Positions 19,609 to 31,694 of a stretch of DNA of 64,000 nucleotides are shown here, one piece after another; position 1 is the first letter of the stretch; each line of letters begins with the position of its first letter. This stretch comes from Blepharisma japonicum (Eukaryota; Ciliophora; Heterotrichea; Heterotrichida; Blepharismidae), in assembly GCA_949751835.1 (NCBI GenBank), contig CATKHK010000023.1, positions 1 through 64,000 on the forward strand, read 5' to 3'. A program made the position numbers and the translations under genes. Below the pieces are notes generated by a model. The model was not told where the DNA came from, made no database searches, and saw only the letters and a list, made by a program, of their open reading frames with translations.

Positions 19609-20556
19609 ATGTCTAGCAATGAAGATCCAGCTCCTCCAAATCCTTTTGGAGAAAATCCATGACTTATTAATCCTCGTACAGAAATTGATATTGATTGAGA
19701 CCGTGCACATTACTACCAGCGATGAAATGCAGGAAAAGATATTATAACTATCATAAGAACAGGGAAAATTAAAAGTACTGGGATTGAGGTCTATATTAAA
19801 TCGTATAAAAGTAAAGACGAAACAGAGGTGAGAAAATATGAGAGTGAAGGGAAAATTATGCAAATGCTGCATGGAGTACATCCTGCATTTTTGGATTATT
19901 ATGGAATGTTTTATGAAAGTATAACAGAATCTAGTGAAACTTTTTTTATTTTGCATCTGGTTATGGAGCTTTGTGAATGCTCTCTCATGGATGATATGAT
20001 ACTCCGAGCTCAATCCCAGCATAATTATATTAACGATGGCAGCTATTCTACAATAGTTCATAATCTTTTAGAAGGTTTCATAGCACTTAAAAGATTAAAA
20101 ATTTATCATCAAGACATAAATCTTCACAATATTTGATTATCAAAAAACAGGCAAATAAAGATCGCTGATTTCAAGGTCTCAATATTTAAAGATGCTAAAA
20201 ACCAATATTTCTATGAAGGTATGCAATACTATATGCCTCCAGAGATTCGATTTGCAATGGATGATATAAGAAAAGATCCTAAAGCTCAAAATAGGATAAG
20301 ATATAAGCTTGAAAAAGGTAATGTTTATGCTTTAGGATCAACATTTTTGGAACTTTACAATTTGAAGTCTAATTGAAATATTATTTGATGCACTGATCAA
20401 AATTATATAAATACCTTCTTGGATCAGCTTCAGCCTCCTCAAGTTGCAAATATGCTAAAAGGGATGTTGACTATTGATCCAAAAAAGAGATATAACTTTA
20501 GAAAGGCACTGAAAACTTTTATGAGATTTGATTCCGAATGTATTCCAGACAAATAA
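19609..20556 (+). CDS. Degenerate kinase paralog, downstream tandem copy
   Basis: An intact 315-residue frame if six TGA codons are read as Trp. It is colinear with the upstream kinase from its proline-rich hinge onward and lacks the first ~165 residues. Shared sequences include KIKSTGIEV, KYESEGKI, FLDYYGMFYES, HLVMELCE and MLKGMLTIDPKKR. The loop HQDIKPHN has become HQDINLHN (20107-20130), losing the catalytic Lys; DFN has become DFK (20167-20175); VAIK is VYIK; APE is PPE. Several Trp replacements fall at positions that are not Trp in the sister copy. It is either a pseudokinase under new use or an early pseudogene without stops. Confidence 0.7.
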
Positions 20557-20582
20557 TTTACGGATTTTATTTTACTTAACTA

Positions 20583-22985
20583 TTACATTAATTTTCTGTA
20601 TTTTCTACTAGATATTGAGTACGTTGAAGGCCTTGTGGGCTGAGTGCTAGCAATTTCTTCAGTTTTTTGGCCGATCCCAAACATGACTGATTTAGTGGAC
20701 CAGAAGAATTTGGTGTTTTCTACATTAATTTTGTTAGCTTTTCTTTCCATGCCTTTTATTTCTTTTAATTTAGTTTTAACATCTTTCATTTCTTGTAAAA
20801 CAGCATTATTGCTAAGCCCACCAATTTCAATTTTTTTTGGTGGTGGACTTCTAAATTTTATAATACTATGAACTTCAGAGTACAAGCTATCATCATCTTT
20901 GCTATCTTTTGTAGGACTTTTATATATTGCTAGTTCAAATTCGTCTTCTCCTCTGTTTATTTTATCATTTTTCTGCACTTCATTAATTTTGAAATTATTT
21001 TGAGATCCTTCAATAGATTCTTCTCGAGATAAGGGGTCATTTTTTTTTGATTTTTGACAGCTTGAAAAATTTTTTGTTTCTCTTCTTTGAGATTCACGGT
21101 ATTTTTCTTGCTTTTTTTTAATGTCCAAAAGTGGTGATACTTCTTGAAATTCATCTGCTTTAGCTGAGTTTATATTTTTACTTGTCTGTCATATTAAATC
21201 TCGAGTAATGTCACTTAAGCTCATAAATTGTTCTTGAAGTTTTAAATGAGCTTGCTGATTTAATTGCCAGACATTTTCTAATATATCTTTTGTGGACTGT
21301 TGGTCTTGAAAATAAGCATCAATTTGTTTTAGAGTTAAAAAATAACAAATTATTGGGTTGCTTGTCAAAAATTTCGCTAGTTTTTTACCATTCTTGCGAT
21401 CGAAAAAATATTGATTATAAAGCTTAGAAACTTCTCCTGTAGACAATAAGGAATGAACTGTTGCGACTTCTCTTATAACAGGAGAAGCTTCTACATCAGT
21501 CCTAAAAAAGTTATGAATCTGTTTATTTGGCATCAATGTGTATCTTTTTTTCAAATTATTTCTTTTTCCTTTTTCACCTACAGGATTTCCAAACCCTTTC
21601 TTAAGATCAGTTATTATTTTTGTTGCTTTTTGTATCGTATAGCTGTCAAGTTCATTATTTTCAGAATATTTTGTGATATTTGTAAACGAATTGCATAAAA
21701 ATGACCCAAAATTTAGAGCGAGAAAGAAAAGTTTTAATAAGCATTTTTCTATATCATGCAAATGGTCTGATTTGAAATTTATTAAGTCTTTGTCGTCCAA
21801 TATTATTTTTTTCTGGTTAAAAGTAGAAGAAAAAACTGATGGAGACATACAGATATTTTGGTCTGCTTTTAATAGTTCAAGCTGTTTAGAGATATCCATG
21901 CAAGCCTGATTTTTCTTTATTTCTTCAGCTGTCAGTTCTTGAAATCGCTCACTTAAAGATATTTCTTGAAACGACATCTCGTTATAAACCTGAATAATAT
22001 TTTTTATTGAAATTTCGTCTAGTGGCTCTACAATTGCAAGAGTCTCATCATAATTTTTAATAATTTTCTTTATAATTTCAAGCTTTTCTCTATAGCTCAC
22101 TGCTTTTTGGATATTTTCCTTTTCTTTTACTGAGCTTCCTTCGTACTTTTCGATTTCGAGCTTAAGAGTGGCTATCATCGCTCGATAGTTTTCTTTTTTT
22201 CTCTCTGAAATTACTGATTGCTGTCCTATGTTTTCAACTATTTCTGCTGTTTCATTTCTAAGATCGTCTCTGATTTTTAATTGGGCTCGATATTTTTTAT
22301 CTTGCTCAGCTTTGATATTTTTAGACAGGCTTATATAATTTGTAGTTTGATGGTGAGCTAATATGAAATTATTCTTAGCCACAACTTTTGAACTATGGAG
22401 CTCATCATATTTTGGGTCAATTTCTTTTTGCAAGTTCATAGCTTCTTTCACCCTCTCTTTTCATATCTGCAAATTTTTCCATTCTTTAGCTTTCATTTCT
22501 TGTAACTCTTTTGTAACAAATGCTTCTTCAGATCTCCTTATATCAATTTCTTCTAATCTTGATTTCAGTTCGGTAACTTCATTTTCTAAAATATGTGTTG
22601 AGCTTTTTGGAGAAAGCAATGCAAATATATTTGAATTTTGATGCATGTCTAGTGACTGTCTTGAAGAGGATGATTTTGACTTCACAGGGGTTATATAGCC
22701 AGTAAAAGATTGGCAAATTGAAAAAAGTTCCCCAAGTACTTCTTCTTTATGGGAATTTTCATCAACCAGATCATCCAATGTAGTTTTGAGCTCAAAAACA
22801 TCTTTTTGATTTTTTATTTCCTCTGTGATTTTTTCTTCAGAAACCAAGTATTCAGCATTTAAAAGAGCATTTAATCGATTAGTATCTATCTCAGCATTCT
22901 CGTCACAGCTTTGTGCAGAATTCTGTGTATCATTTTCTACCACAGTTTTTTTAGTGCTGCTCCTCACATCATAGCCTGATTCCAT
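20583..22985 (-). CDS. Long coiled-coil protein, unknown
   Basis: Two TGA codons (about 22458 and 21189) join three open stretches into one 800-residue protein. The N-terminal ~150 residues are polar; ~150-420 are heptad-rich helix (KEAMNLQKEIDPKYDEL, EIEKYEGSSVKEKENIQK); ~450-600 is a mixed helical region; the tail is basic and low complexity. No enzymatic motif is visible. Structural or cytoskeletal roles are common for such ciliate proteins but none can be shown. Its 3' part has a decayed copy at 18974-19608, and it converges on the kinase paralog with only 26 bp between stops. Confidence 0.8.
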
Positions 22986-23056
22986 TTATTTTAATCTGAT
23001 CTACATATGAAACTAAGCAATCCCATTCTTATGTCAAAAATCACCTCAAATAATAA

Positions 23057-26000
23057 ATGGAAAGCTTTTCCTTTTACCAAGAAGCAATTCCTTGCTCAGG
23101 AATCACAAATGCCCTAATTGGAAATTTTACTTCAGAAAATTCTGAGCTCTTAGTAGCGAAAAATAATTTGCTAGAGTTATACACATATACCTGCCCACTT
23201 AGGCTAATATGCAAATTTCCTTTACAAGGAGAAATAGATTCCTTAACAAAACTGGCCCATTCTAGCTTTAAAACTGATTTAGTGATCATCGTCTGCAAAG
23301 AAGCCCAGATAACTACACTAATTTATAATGAAAAAGTGAATTCTTTTGAAATTGTCGCTTTACATTCTTTTGAGAATGAAAAAGGCACTAAAGAAGTCAA
23401 GATCATGCAAGATCCTGACAGCAGATGTATTGCTGGAAAATTATTATCGAATAGAATGTTTGTAATTCCTGTAAAAAGCATAAAAACTGTAGTTAAAGAA
23501 GAACAGTATACACATAGTTTGCTGGGAAATGAATATTATAAGCCTGTATTCATTATTGATATACCGATTTTTGCGAAAAGTATGGCGATGCTGAAAGGGT
23601 TTGTAGACCCTGTATTGGCTGTACTTCATAGCCCAAAACCAATAGAATTGGCTATGCATGTAAAATTTTTGAGTATTAATTTGAAGAAAAAAGAAGTGAC
23701 ACTACAGAAAGAAGTGGGAGGGCTACCTGGGGACTGTTTTACTTTGATTCCTCTGCACGCACCTTTAAAAGGAGTTTTGGTGCTTGGGCATAGGTCGATT
23801 CATTATATAGGAGAAAGTGCTCAGAGAGAGTCGAATATGAATTATTATCTTTATAATTCCACCTATGAATTTATAAATCCTCACAAGCTTTTACTACTGC
23901 TCTGCACTGGAGAACTTATTTTACTATCCTTAAATTACATGGAAAGAGACGACGGCTACATTCTTGACGACAAATCAGAAATAATTGAGAGCATCATCTC
24001 ATTAGATTTGCAGTGCCAATACAACGCTTATGATTCCCAGTTATTATTTGCAGATGAATTTTTATTTATCGCTTCTAAAATCCATGATTCCTTCCTATTT
24101 AAGCTCTCCAATCAAGAAATCAAAGATGTGGATATGGACGAAGACGAAGAAATAAGAAGAAGAAAGCACGCCATAGCGCAACTAAATTATTCAATAGAGA
24201 AATGTGACGAACTTATTGGGCTAAGTGGAGCTATATGTTCTTTAGCCGTCAAAAGAAACAGAAGTGATGGAGAAACTGTAAAAGAGCTTCTCGTCTGCCA
24301 TGGCTATGGAAAAAACAGCTATATCTCAAAAGTGAATTTAACCCTTCAGCCTTTTAAATATGAAACTTTTGACGAAGAGACTTTTTCTGATATACAAAAA
24401 ATAGTAAGATTATCCAGCATAAGTGCCCCAAAATCTAATAGAGATCTTTATATAATGATAAACAAGCGAGGAAAAGAGTCTGAAATTACAGAATCCACTA
24501 TTTTGCAGATAGATGAAAGTATTGAAGAAGTCAGCGATAATAATGATTTTTTTACTGATAGAGAAACTATAGGCGCTGGAAGAATTAATGATGAAATTAT
24601 TTACCAATGCCACGCAGGCGGCTTAAGACTACTAAATAATGAAGGCTTAATTATTAGGGATATCCAAAAAGCAGGTGTTTGGCAAGTTGCTTCAGTAGAT
24701 GAATATTTATCATTTTTATTCGTAGATGGGACTGTAGAAAGCTTTCAAATATATAGAGACAGAGAAGCAAAGCTGCCTAGCATTGAAGGACAAGGATTTT
24801 CAATTTCTATGTGTGATTTAAATAATGAAAAAATTATTGCTATAGCTAAATCTGATGGCGGTTTACAAATTTTTAATGTTATTACAGGAAAACTCCTCTT
24901 ATGAGCAAACCATGCATGTGAAGGCCCTGCTATCATAAATTCTGAAGAAACTTCTGATATTCCGATATCAGATCTTTCAAGAAAGGTGCAAAATATTGCT
25001 CAGTTTGAGAATGCGTATATATCTGAGATCCACATTAGGGCTTTTGGGAGTATTCTTGTGTTGTTAGGGATGGTAAATACAGGTGAAATTCTCATATATA
25101 AAAGTTTTGGCTATTTTAATTTCTCAAGGGTAACTTCTTCGTTATTTTTAGGTCCAGCAGAATGGGAAAATGATAGACATTTTTTTTCTTTACCCCAAGG
25201 AATTTTTGTAGCCTGCAGCTCGAATAATTTTCTGGTTACTGTAAATCAGGAAAGAGATATAGTTTATATTCATCCATGCTTGTATAATGGGCAGATAAAA
25301 GCAATGTGCTCATTTAATCATGCTGATTGTCCTAATGGATTTATATATAGAGAAAATGATATATTAATCATAGGAAGATTTGAAGATTCTATTAGTGCTG
25401 CGCTTAACCAAGAAGTACTCATGATAAGAAAAAACTGCTCGGAAACCCCTAGACATATAATTGAGTATGGAAATTATATAATTGTTTCTTTTTTTACTGA
25501 TAAAGGTGAAATTCTTTATAATTTAAGAGTTTTTATGCAGAATGAAGAAACCGGACTTACTGAGGTGAGCTCAGTCCAGCAGTTCTCTGCAAATGAAATT
25601 ATCCTTTCAATGTGCATTGTGAAATTTTCAAGAAAATTAAATCCGCCTTTTGAGTATCTTTCTATAGGGACTGGAATGGCTGCAACTGAAGATACAACAA
25701 CACAAGGAAGACTGATTTTATTTGCGTTAGATCAAAATAAGCTTGTATATCAGCCTTTACATAAGAAGCCTGGACTAAAAGGTGCGATTTCTTCATTAGG
25801 AAATATTGATGGGTATTTATTGGTAGGTGTTGGCTCAGAAATAAAAATATTTATATTTGTCGATGAGGAAGGGAAAGAGTGGTTAGAGCCAATTTCTTTT
25901 TATTATGGTTATACTATGGCAACTGGAATGGATATTGAGAATAATATGATTTTGTGTACTGATACTATGAATCAAATGTATATACTTTCTTATGAAGAAG

Positions 26001-26530
26001 CTAACAGCCAAAAGAATTTGCAATTAAAAGGCCAATATTTCCGCGAACTTTTCCCATTAGCTGCTTCATTTAACGTAAACCGCCAAGTAATTGCTGATGG
26101 TTTTCGAAATATCCATATTTTCTTATGTAGGTCTGATTCAGATAAAATTGAGAAAGTTGGGGATTTGCACACTGGGCTAGCGGTTTATACATTTGCCAAA
26201 TGTGATGAAGCTTTATTAATGATGAGCCAAGAAGGAGCAATTTCTATATTGACAGCAACGAACGAAATGCTTTATAAGAAGATGCACACATTGCAAAATG
26301 CTTTATTAGATGTGCTTCCATATAACGCTGGGCTTAATCCAAGAGGATATAGACTTTGTTCAACTCAAGAAAGAGAAAGGCAAAGGAAAAGTGTGCTAGA
26401 CTTAACGCTTGTGTTTTCTTTTTGCTATTTATCCGCACCTTTGCAGCGAATGATTGCAAGGAATATTGGTACAACCCCACACAATATTTTAAAGGAAATG
26501 CAAGAATTAAAGACTCATCATTTTATTTAA
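23057..26530 (+). CDS. CPSF1: CPSF160 (CPSF1), cleavage and polyadenylation factor
   Basis: One 1157-residue frame, read through a single TGA at 24902. It has the three beta-propeller layout of CPSF160/DDB1-type proteins and the diagnostic C-terminus (DVLPYNAGLNPRGYRLCS, then MIARNIGTTPHNILKEM). CPSF160 is the scaffold of the polyadenylation specificity module that, with WDR33 and CPSF30, reads the poly(A) signal in the nucleus. Smaller than the human protein (about 1440) by shorter loops. The ATG at 23057 follows a short leader, and the divergent coiled-coil gene starts only about 70 bp away. Confidence 0.92.
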
Positions 26531-26787
26531 GATTAATTCAATATTTTTAGGGTTGCAATTTAAATTTTTTATTTAATTTGATTGGCTTTAATGCTTCAAC
26601 ATAAAAATTTGAAAAATAAAGTATTATTTCAGCATCTTCTTCAAAAATCTTAACTTTTTGAGAAAATTCAAGGTGAGTTAATTGATTTTTCTGTAAAACC
26701 TTATCCTGTCTTCTTAGTACTCAAAATCGGAATTTTATTTAATTTTATAAGTCAGAATAAAACTCACAATCTTATATTAAGCAAAAT

Positions 26788-26973
26788 CTATGCTTTTCTT
26801 AACCACAATTTTGAGTATCTCTCTCTTCCGTAATATTGAGTACTTTTCTTCTGCTGAGTCTGATAATATTTAGGTGCATTAAGCTTTAATGCTTCATCCA
26901 TTCTTTTCATATCATGTCAAACATAGCGAGGACCTCTCACGTGGCTACTGAAACTTAAAATATCTCGGAACAT
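26788..26973 (-). CDS. Small basic protein of 61 residues, unknown
   Basis: ATG at 26973 opens MFRDILSFSSHVRGPRYVWH, with the Trp coded by TGA, and continues through DEALKLNAPKYYQTQQKKS to a TAG at 26788. The composition (basic, aromatic, no low-complexity runs) looks like a real protein rather than chance frame, and resembles small mitochondrial ribosomal or respiratory subunits in style, but I recognise no family. It is too short for usual ORF cut-offs and would be missed under the standard code. Downstream (26547-26715) another frame stays open on the same strand but no joining intron fits. Confidence 0.5.
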
Positions 26974-27229
26974 CTTTACAATTATAAGTGTATATGGCAG
27001 AACTTATCAAAATCCTATTTTTATTAAAATTTTACGCCATTCCTTTCCTAATCTGTTGTTTTTATATAGAGAAATATATGATGATTTTCTCTTTTTTATC
27101 CAAACAATATAAATTTCAAAAAATTGATATGAGCATGTGAGCAGCAAATAGTTGAATTATGTCTTATAATTTTTTAATTTACTAACCAATTATTGAGTTC
27201 GTTAATTCAATAAAAATAAAAATTCGAAT

Positions 27230-27478
27230 ATGAATTCAAGTGAGAATTTGAATATGAAAGAAAACACTAAACCTCAGATAAACCATTCAAAGCTGTGCCA
27301 AACTCAGGCAACTGAGGCTTCTGATACTGAAGCCTCATCTAAAGAGTTCAGTGTAGATAAAAGTCTTTCACCTTTAATCTGTAGAAGGTTAAAGTTTGCA
27401 AGATATAACCTTAGAAACTCCGAAGAAGATTTAAAGTTGTCTAATAAAGCCATCTCCAAAAGGCAAAAACTAAGCTAA
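27230..27478 (+). CDS. Small polar protein of 82 residues, unknown
   Basis: ATG at 27230 starts a serine- and asparagine-rich protein ending in a basic stretch (SNKAISKRQKLS). The segment SLSPLICRRLKFARYNLR contains a proline-directed serine followed by RRLKF, which resembles a cyclin-docking RxL motif; this is only suggestive. No family recognised. It converges on the FKBP gene with 20 bp between the stops. Confidence 0.5.
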   Translation: MNSSENLNMKENTKPQINHSKLCQTQATEASDTEASSKEFSVDKSLSPLICRRLKFARYNLRNSEEDLKLSNKAISKRQKLS

Positions 27479-27498
27479 CCATTTTTATATAGGAAATA

Positions 27499-29094
27499 TT
27501 AATTGAATAATTTTTTATAAATTTCTTTTTCTTTCTGATGATATTTTTTGTTGAGTAATTGCACTTTTTTGATTTCGTTTTCAATTGTAGCTAGCATATC
27601 AGTTTCATTTTTTCTTATAATGACTTCTTTTGCAAAATTTAAATCATTTAGAGCTCCAATATAATCTGAAAGCCCTGTTCTTGCGACTGCTCTTCTATAC
27701 AATGATTTTATGTCTTCAGGGAAAATTTCTAAAGCTTTATTTACAGCAAGTTCAGCTTCTCTCATTTTTTCAAGCTTAATATTACAAAGGGCAATATTAT
27801 TCAAAAGTATTACAATAGTTGGCTTATGGTCTTCAGGTGCATCTTTAATTGGCTCAACTGAAGTTTTAGCATCATCATATTTTTTTAAAGCTTTTTCTAT
27901 TTTTCCTAACTTGAAATATTTAAGGGCTACTTCTTTAAGTCTTAAAGCTTCTTCAAGCCTTTCTTCGACCTCCATACCATGATTTGTTTTGCCTAAATCT
28001 GAAGAAAAAAGTTTTAAATGCACATATGCTTTTTTTATATTTTTAGGTATTTCTGGGTTTAAGCTTGGGTTAAGCCCATCATTCATATAACTATTATTTG
28101 TTTCATTCAAATTGCAGTCAATCACAGCATATTCTCCAACTTTCATGTATTTTATGCATTGGATTCAAAGAGTCGGGAATTCATCTTCATCTAGCCTAGA
28201 TTTTAAGGGTTCTTGATCAAAATTGGAAATAATTATCTGGTCTTCTATAACAAGCTTATAAAATATCTCGATATTTGCATTTAATTGAGAAGCATTAGAC
28301 TTTTCACCATATTCAAGAATTTTCTTATAAAAAGATCCATCACCAAAAATATCTCTTATTTTTATAAGTTCCATTAAATTTATGTCAACTTTTACGTCAG
28401 ATTGTTGGAGGTTTTCTTTGTTTATGTTTGTGAAATTTTCTAAGAAATGATGGTAATTAACAATAATTTGTGAAATTTCGCCTTTTTTCATGGTTTTTAA
28501 TATTTCAAATAGCCCTGGGCTGATCAGCGCCGAGCTTCCTGTTGTGTCTATTTCTTGATTTTCATACAAAACTGAATCCCCTTGCCAGATTTTTAAACTG
28601 AATTTTATTTCATCTTTTTCATCAACTCGGTCATATCCAGATCCTTTATTTAGGACTCTCTTTATCAGCATTCCATCTCCTCTTAAATCATGCACATTTA
28701 AAAAACTTAGTAAGTGAACTCTATATTTTTTATCAACTCCATCATGGAACTTTGCAGGAATATGCACTTCTACCATCTCATCCTTTTTCATTGACACAAT
28801 AGTTTTTTCTAATGCTGCAGGAAGCATTCCACACCCAAGCTTGATTTCTATTGGATCTCCAAGCTCATTTAGTTCTTCTGTAGTATCACACATTCTTATA
28901 ATGACTTCATCAATTGTTCCTGGCTTATCAATTCCTTCACCTCGAGACTCTATTATTTTGTAAAATCCAAATCTCTTTCGGTCTAGAAAAACTGGCTCCT
29001 CAACAGGGTCTTCAGGGACTTCATTGTCAGATTCGAAAGTTTGGATTGTAGGAGCATCGCTTACTTCACTGCAAATTTCCACGTTGCTTTTCAT
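27499..29094 (-). CDS. FKBP-type peptidyl-prolyl isomerase with TPR domain
   Basis: A TGA at about 28165 joins two open stretches into 531 residues. The first ~150 residues contain an FKBP fold (GFYKIIESRGEGIDKPGTID, GCGMLPAALEKTIVSMKKDE), a second degenerate FKBP-like unit follows (DGMLIKRVLNKGSGYDRVDE, LKTMKKGEISQIIV), and the C-terminal ~180 residues hold three TPR helix pairs (ALKYFKLGKIEKALKKYDDA, LLNNIALCNIKLEKMREAEL, KSLYRRAVARTGLSDYIGAL). This order is that of FKBP51/52, HSP90 co-chaperones; the TPR retains the asparagine and basic residues of the carboxylate clamp. Several FKBP active-site aromatics are replaced, so isomerase activity may be weak. Confidence 0.85.
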
Positions 29095-29352
29095 ATTGAT
29101 AATTATCTATTAAATTAGCATGATTTATGAGATTACAATGGTACCCTATTATAAAAAATTAAGAAACAATAACTTAATTATTATATAAAAAAAATCTGCC
29201 AAATAATAATTTTATTATGCATTAAACCATCTTATATGATTTACTGGGCAGCGCTATTTTTTATTTTTAATAGAATTTGTGTTAATTTAGCTATAAGCCT
29301 TAAAACCTAAACTTTAAAATAACTGTGGTAATGGAAATTAATTATTAATTTA

Positions 29353-30159
29353 ATGGACCATCCTTCAAAATTAGAAGAAACTTATTTATATGATTTTCAA
29401 AAGGTCTCAAATTGGAATTTGTCTATTAAAAATACTCGAGGATTCCAGTACACTTGAACTCAACCTCTTTCTGCTCTACAAAAGCCAGATCCGCTACCAG
29501 AAGCTCTAAAAACCGCCTCACTTATAGAAAATAGCTTACTTGATTTATCGGTCTCCAAAATTAATAAAAAGCATGATGCAACTGAAATTGCTACTGAAAA
29601 TACTCCAATGCCTCATAAGAAGCATTTAATGAATATTGGCATGAATCCAAATTTCCGAAGGAAATACCATTCAGGCACAATAATCTCAATTCCAAGCAAT
29701 TCGCCTGGAAAGCATCGAAATCCACATAACACCCCAGCAGGAATATGAGAACATTATGAAGACTTAAATAAAAAGCTTGACGCAATTTCCCGCAATAAAG
29801 TAAGCCTAAAAGATATACTTTACAACCAAAGAAACCAAGCATTTCAAGATGAAGTTTATATAAAAAAATTATTCAGCACAGAAAATATTTTTTCAGAAAA
29901 TACTTTGCAGCAGCTGAAAACTTTAGAAGAAAAAGTAAAACAAATGAAAAGAGACCTAAAGCAAAATAAAATAACAAATAACATAAGGAGCAGGAGTTCA
30001 GGCCATTTATTTCCGCCTAAAAGGAATATTAATAGAAGCTCGCTTGAGCTGCCAAAAATCAGTGTAACACCTCAAGCTCGGCAATTCCGAGATATCCCTA
30101 ATAAGTCAGCCACAAAATTACTGAAAAAATTTGTAGTAAATAAAAATAACAAAAATTAA
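29353..30159 (+). CDS. Unknown basic protein of 268 residues
   Basis: ATG at 29353 and two TGA-coded Trp (about 29455 and 29746) give 268 residues, versus only the last 84 under the standard code. The N-terminal two thirds are polar and basic with scattered prolines; residues ~160-225 form a predicted coiled coil (DLNKKLDAIS, LQQLKTLEEKVKQMKRDLKQ); the tail is basic. No family is recognised. It converges with the surface glycoprotein gene, the stops being only 8 bp apart. Confidence 0.65.
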
Positions 30160-30167
30160 TTTGCCTA

Positions 30168-31694
30168 TTAAAAGAATAATAAAAATAATAAAGAAATGGC
30201 AACGATATATCCAGAAGAGTTAAATGAGTTTAATCCCATGGTAGGGTCAAATAGTCCGAGCTCTTTAGAACAACTATTTATGGCACCAGACTGGGCTAAA
30301 GTCCAATACTTCGCCTCTTGTTCCATTGCTTCAAAGTAATTAAATGCATCATCTGAAATAGACCCACAATCGTGCAATATGGTAGCATTACTTGAATGTG
30401 CAGACAATCCAGAACAGTTTGAACTTGAATACTGCAACTTAGGATAGACAATGTCCCAGAAACCTATGACAGATCCGACAATTGGACAAAATCCAGTATC
30501 ATTATGAATTCCATCGCATTGGCATCTTTCAGAAGTGTGCACTTGTGAAGAATTATAATAATGATAAGAACAATTGGTGCTTATATTGCATGAATATGGA
30601 AAAACTAATCTTGTATGATTCGCAAATATTTCAAGTCCGCTACATGTTCCATTCTTCAAGAAATTTGACCGGCAGAAATCAGCCTTTGATGCATTAACTC
30701 CTAATGGTAATGAAAAATACTTCGTACAGTTTCCTAAATTGCAGCCAAGACCTACCTTGCATTGTTGGTCTCTACTACAAGACTCATTTTCACCTACAGC
30801 TGCTATACATACTTTGGCTTGGGTTATATTTGATGAACTTTGGTTTGTTGAATTTCCAGTTTGATTGGTTGAATTACTAGACGACGTATTGCTAGAATTG
30901 CTCGAAGAATTGGTAGTTGATGAATTTGTAACTGTAACATTTCCTCCTATTATGGTTACATTTGTGGAATTTTGTACTGTTATATTTGGCGGCGTGGTTA
31001 CTTGCAACCTTCTCCCTCTTAATGATGAATTTGAAGGTGATGAAGTATTGATGGTAACATTTGTTGAGTTGAGAATAGTAACATTTGTAGCATTTACTAT
31101 TGTTATATTTGTATTGTTTCCGACAACTGTGACATTAGTTCCATTGCTGCTAGTCCCATTACTGCTTGTTGTATTAGATGCGTTTCCGCTTGAGGCATTT
31201 CCACCTGAGGCATTTCCACTTGAAGAATTTCCAGTCGTATTAGTTTGATTAATAATAACTTCAACCCCACAGAAAAAATTTGGCTCACACTCGTCATCGA
31301 CTGTGCAGTTGGCACCTTGAGAAAGTCCTTGGCAGATGCCTTGTGAACAGTTGTTGCTCATGCATTGTGTATCATTTTCACATCTTTGGCCTGTTGGTAT
31401 GGAATTATTAGGTATTGTGAGATTTGGAGTATGTGTTTCAGATGAATTTCCCAAGAGAACTTTATTGCACTTTACGTTTGCCCAGTTGCCTGTTTCATTA
31501 GAGAATTGTGATAGACTTGCACATTCGTAGCCGGCTGCACACGTATTGATTTCGACTGATTTGTTTTGATTATTGACCGATACACAGCGATTTGTTGAGT
31601 TTGTGACTCCGCAATAAACTGTTTTGCATTTGCGCCATTCTAATGAGAGGGCTATGCTGAGGATGCTGAAGATGACTATGACATTGATTCCCAT
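30168..31694 (-). CDS. Heavily N-glycosylated, probably GPI-anchored surface protein
   Basis: 508 residues. A signal peptide (INVIVIFSILSIALSLEW) and a terminal hydrophobic stretch preceded by small residues (NSSGYIVAISLLFLLFF) fit a GPI-anchored protein. By eye there are about 50 N-x-S/T sequons, most in residues ~150-300, where units such as NATNVTI, NSTNVTI and NGTN repeat. Cysteine-rich modules flank this stalk (TGQRCENDTQCMSNNCSQG, GENESCSRDQQCKVGLGCN), each reading like a small EB/Dickkopf-type knot. The stalk would form a dense sugar coat. Role unknown; surface coat, mating-type or immobilisation-antigen-like functions are all possible. Confidence 0.8.
   Translation of the reverse strand: MGINVIVIFSILSIALSLEWRKCKTVYCGVTNSTNRCVSVNNQNKSVEINTCAAGYECASLSQFSNETGNWANVKCNKVLLGNSSETHTPNLTIPNNSIPTGQRCENDTQCMSNNCSQGICQGLSQGANCTVDDECEPNFFCGVEVIINQTNTTGNSSSGNASGGNASSGNASNTTSSNGTSSNGTNVTVVGNNTNITIVNATNVTILNSTNVTINTSSPSNSSLRGRRLQVTTPPNITVQNSTNVTIIGGNVTVTNSSTTNSSSNSSNTSSSNSTNQTGNSTNQSSSNITQAKVCIAAVGENESCSRDQQCKVGLGCNLGNCTKYFSLPLGVNASKADFCRSNFLKNGTCSGLEIFANHTRLVFPYSCNISTNCSYHYYNSSQVHTSERCQCDGIHNDTGFCPIVGSVIGFWDIVYPKLQYSSSNCSGLSAHSSNATILHDCGSISDDAFNYFEAMEQEAKYWTLAQSGAINSCSKELGLFDPTMGLNSFNSSGYIVAISLLFLLFF

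Noticed and set aside
26547-26715. Additional 3' exon on the minus strand (open frame ending before CPSF160)
   Set aside because: No ATG, and no 15-17-nt intron with an A at -6 joins it to the 61-residue frame upstream; the candidate GTACTAAGAAGACAG does not remove the upstream TAA.
30865-31248. 127-residue plus-strand frame over the glycoprotein stalk
   Set aside because: Antisense shadow produced by the repeated Asn-Thr/Ser codons; it reads as repeated hydrophobic VTFV units.
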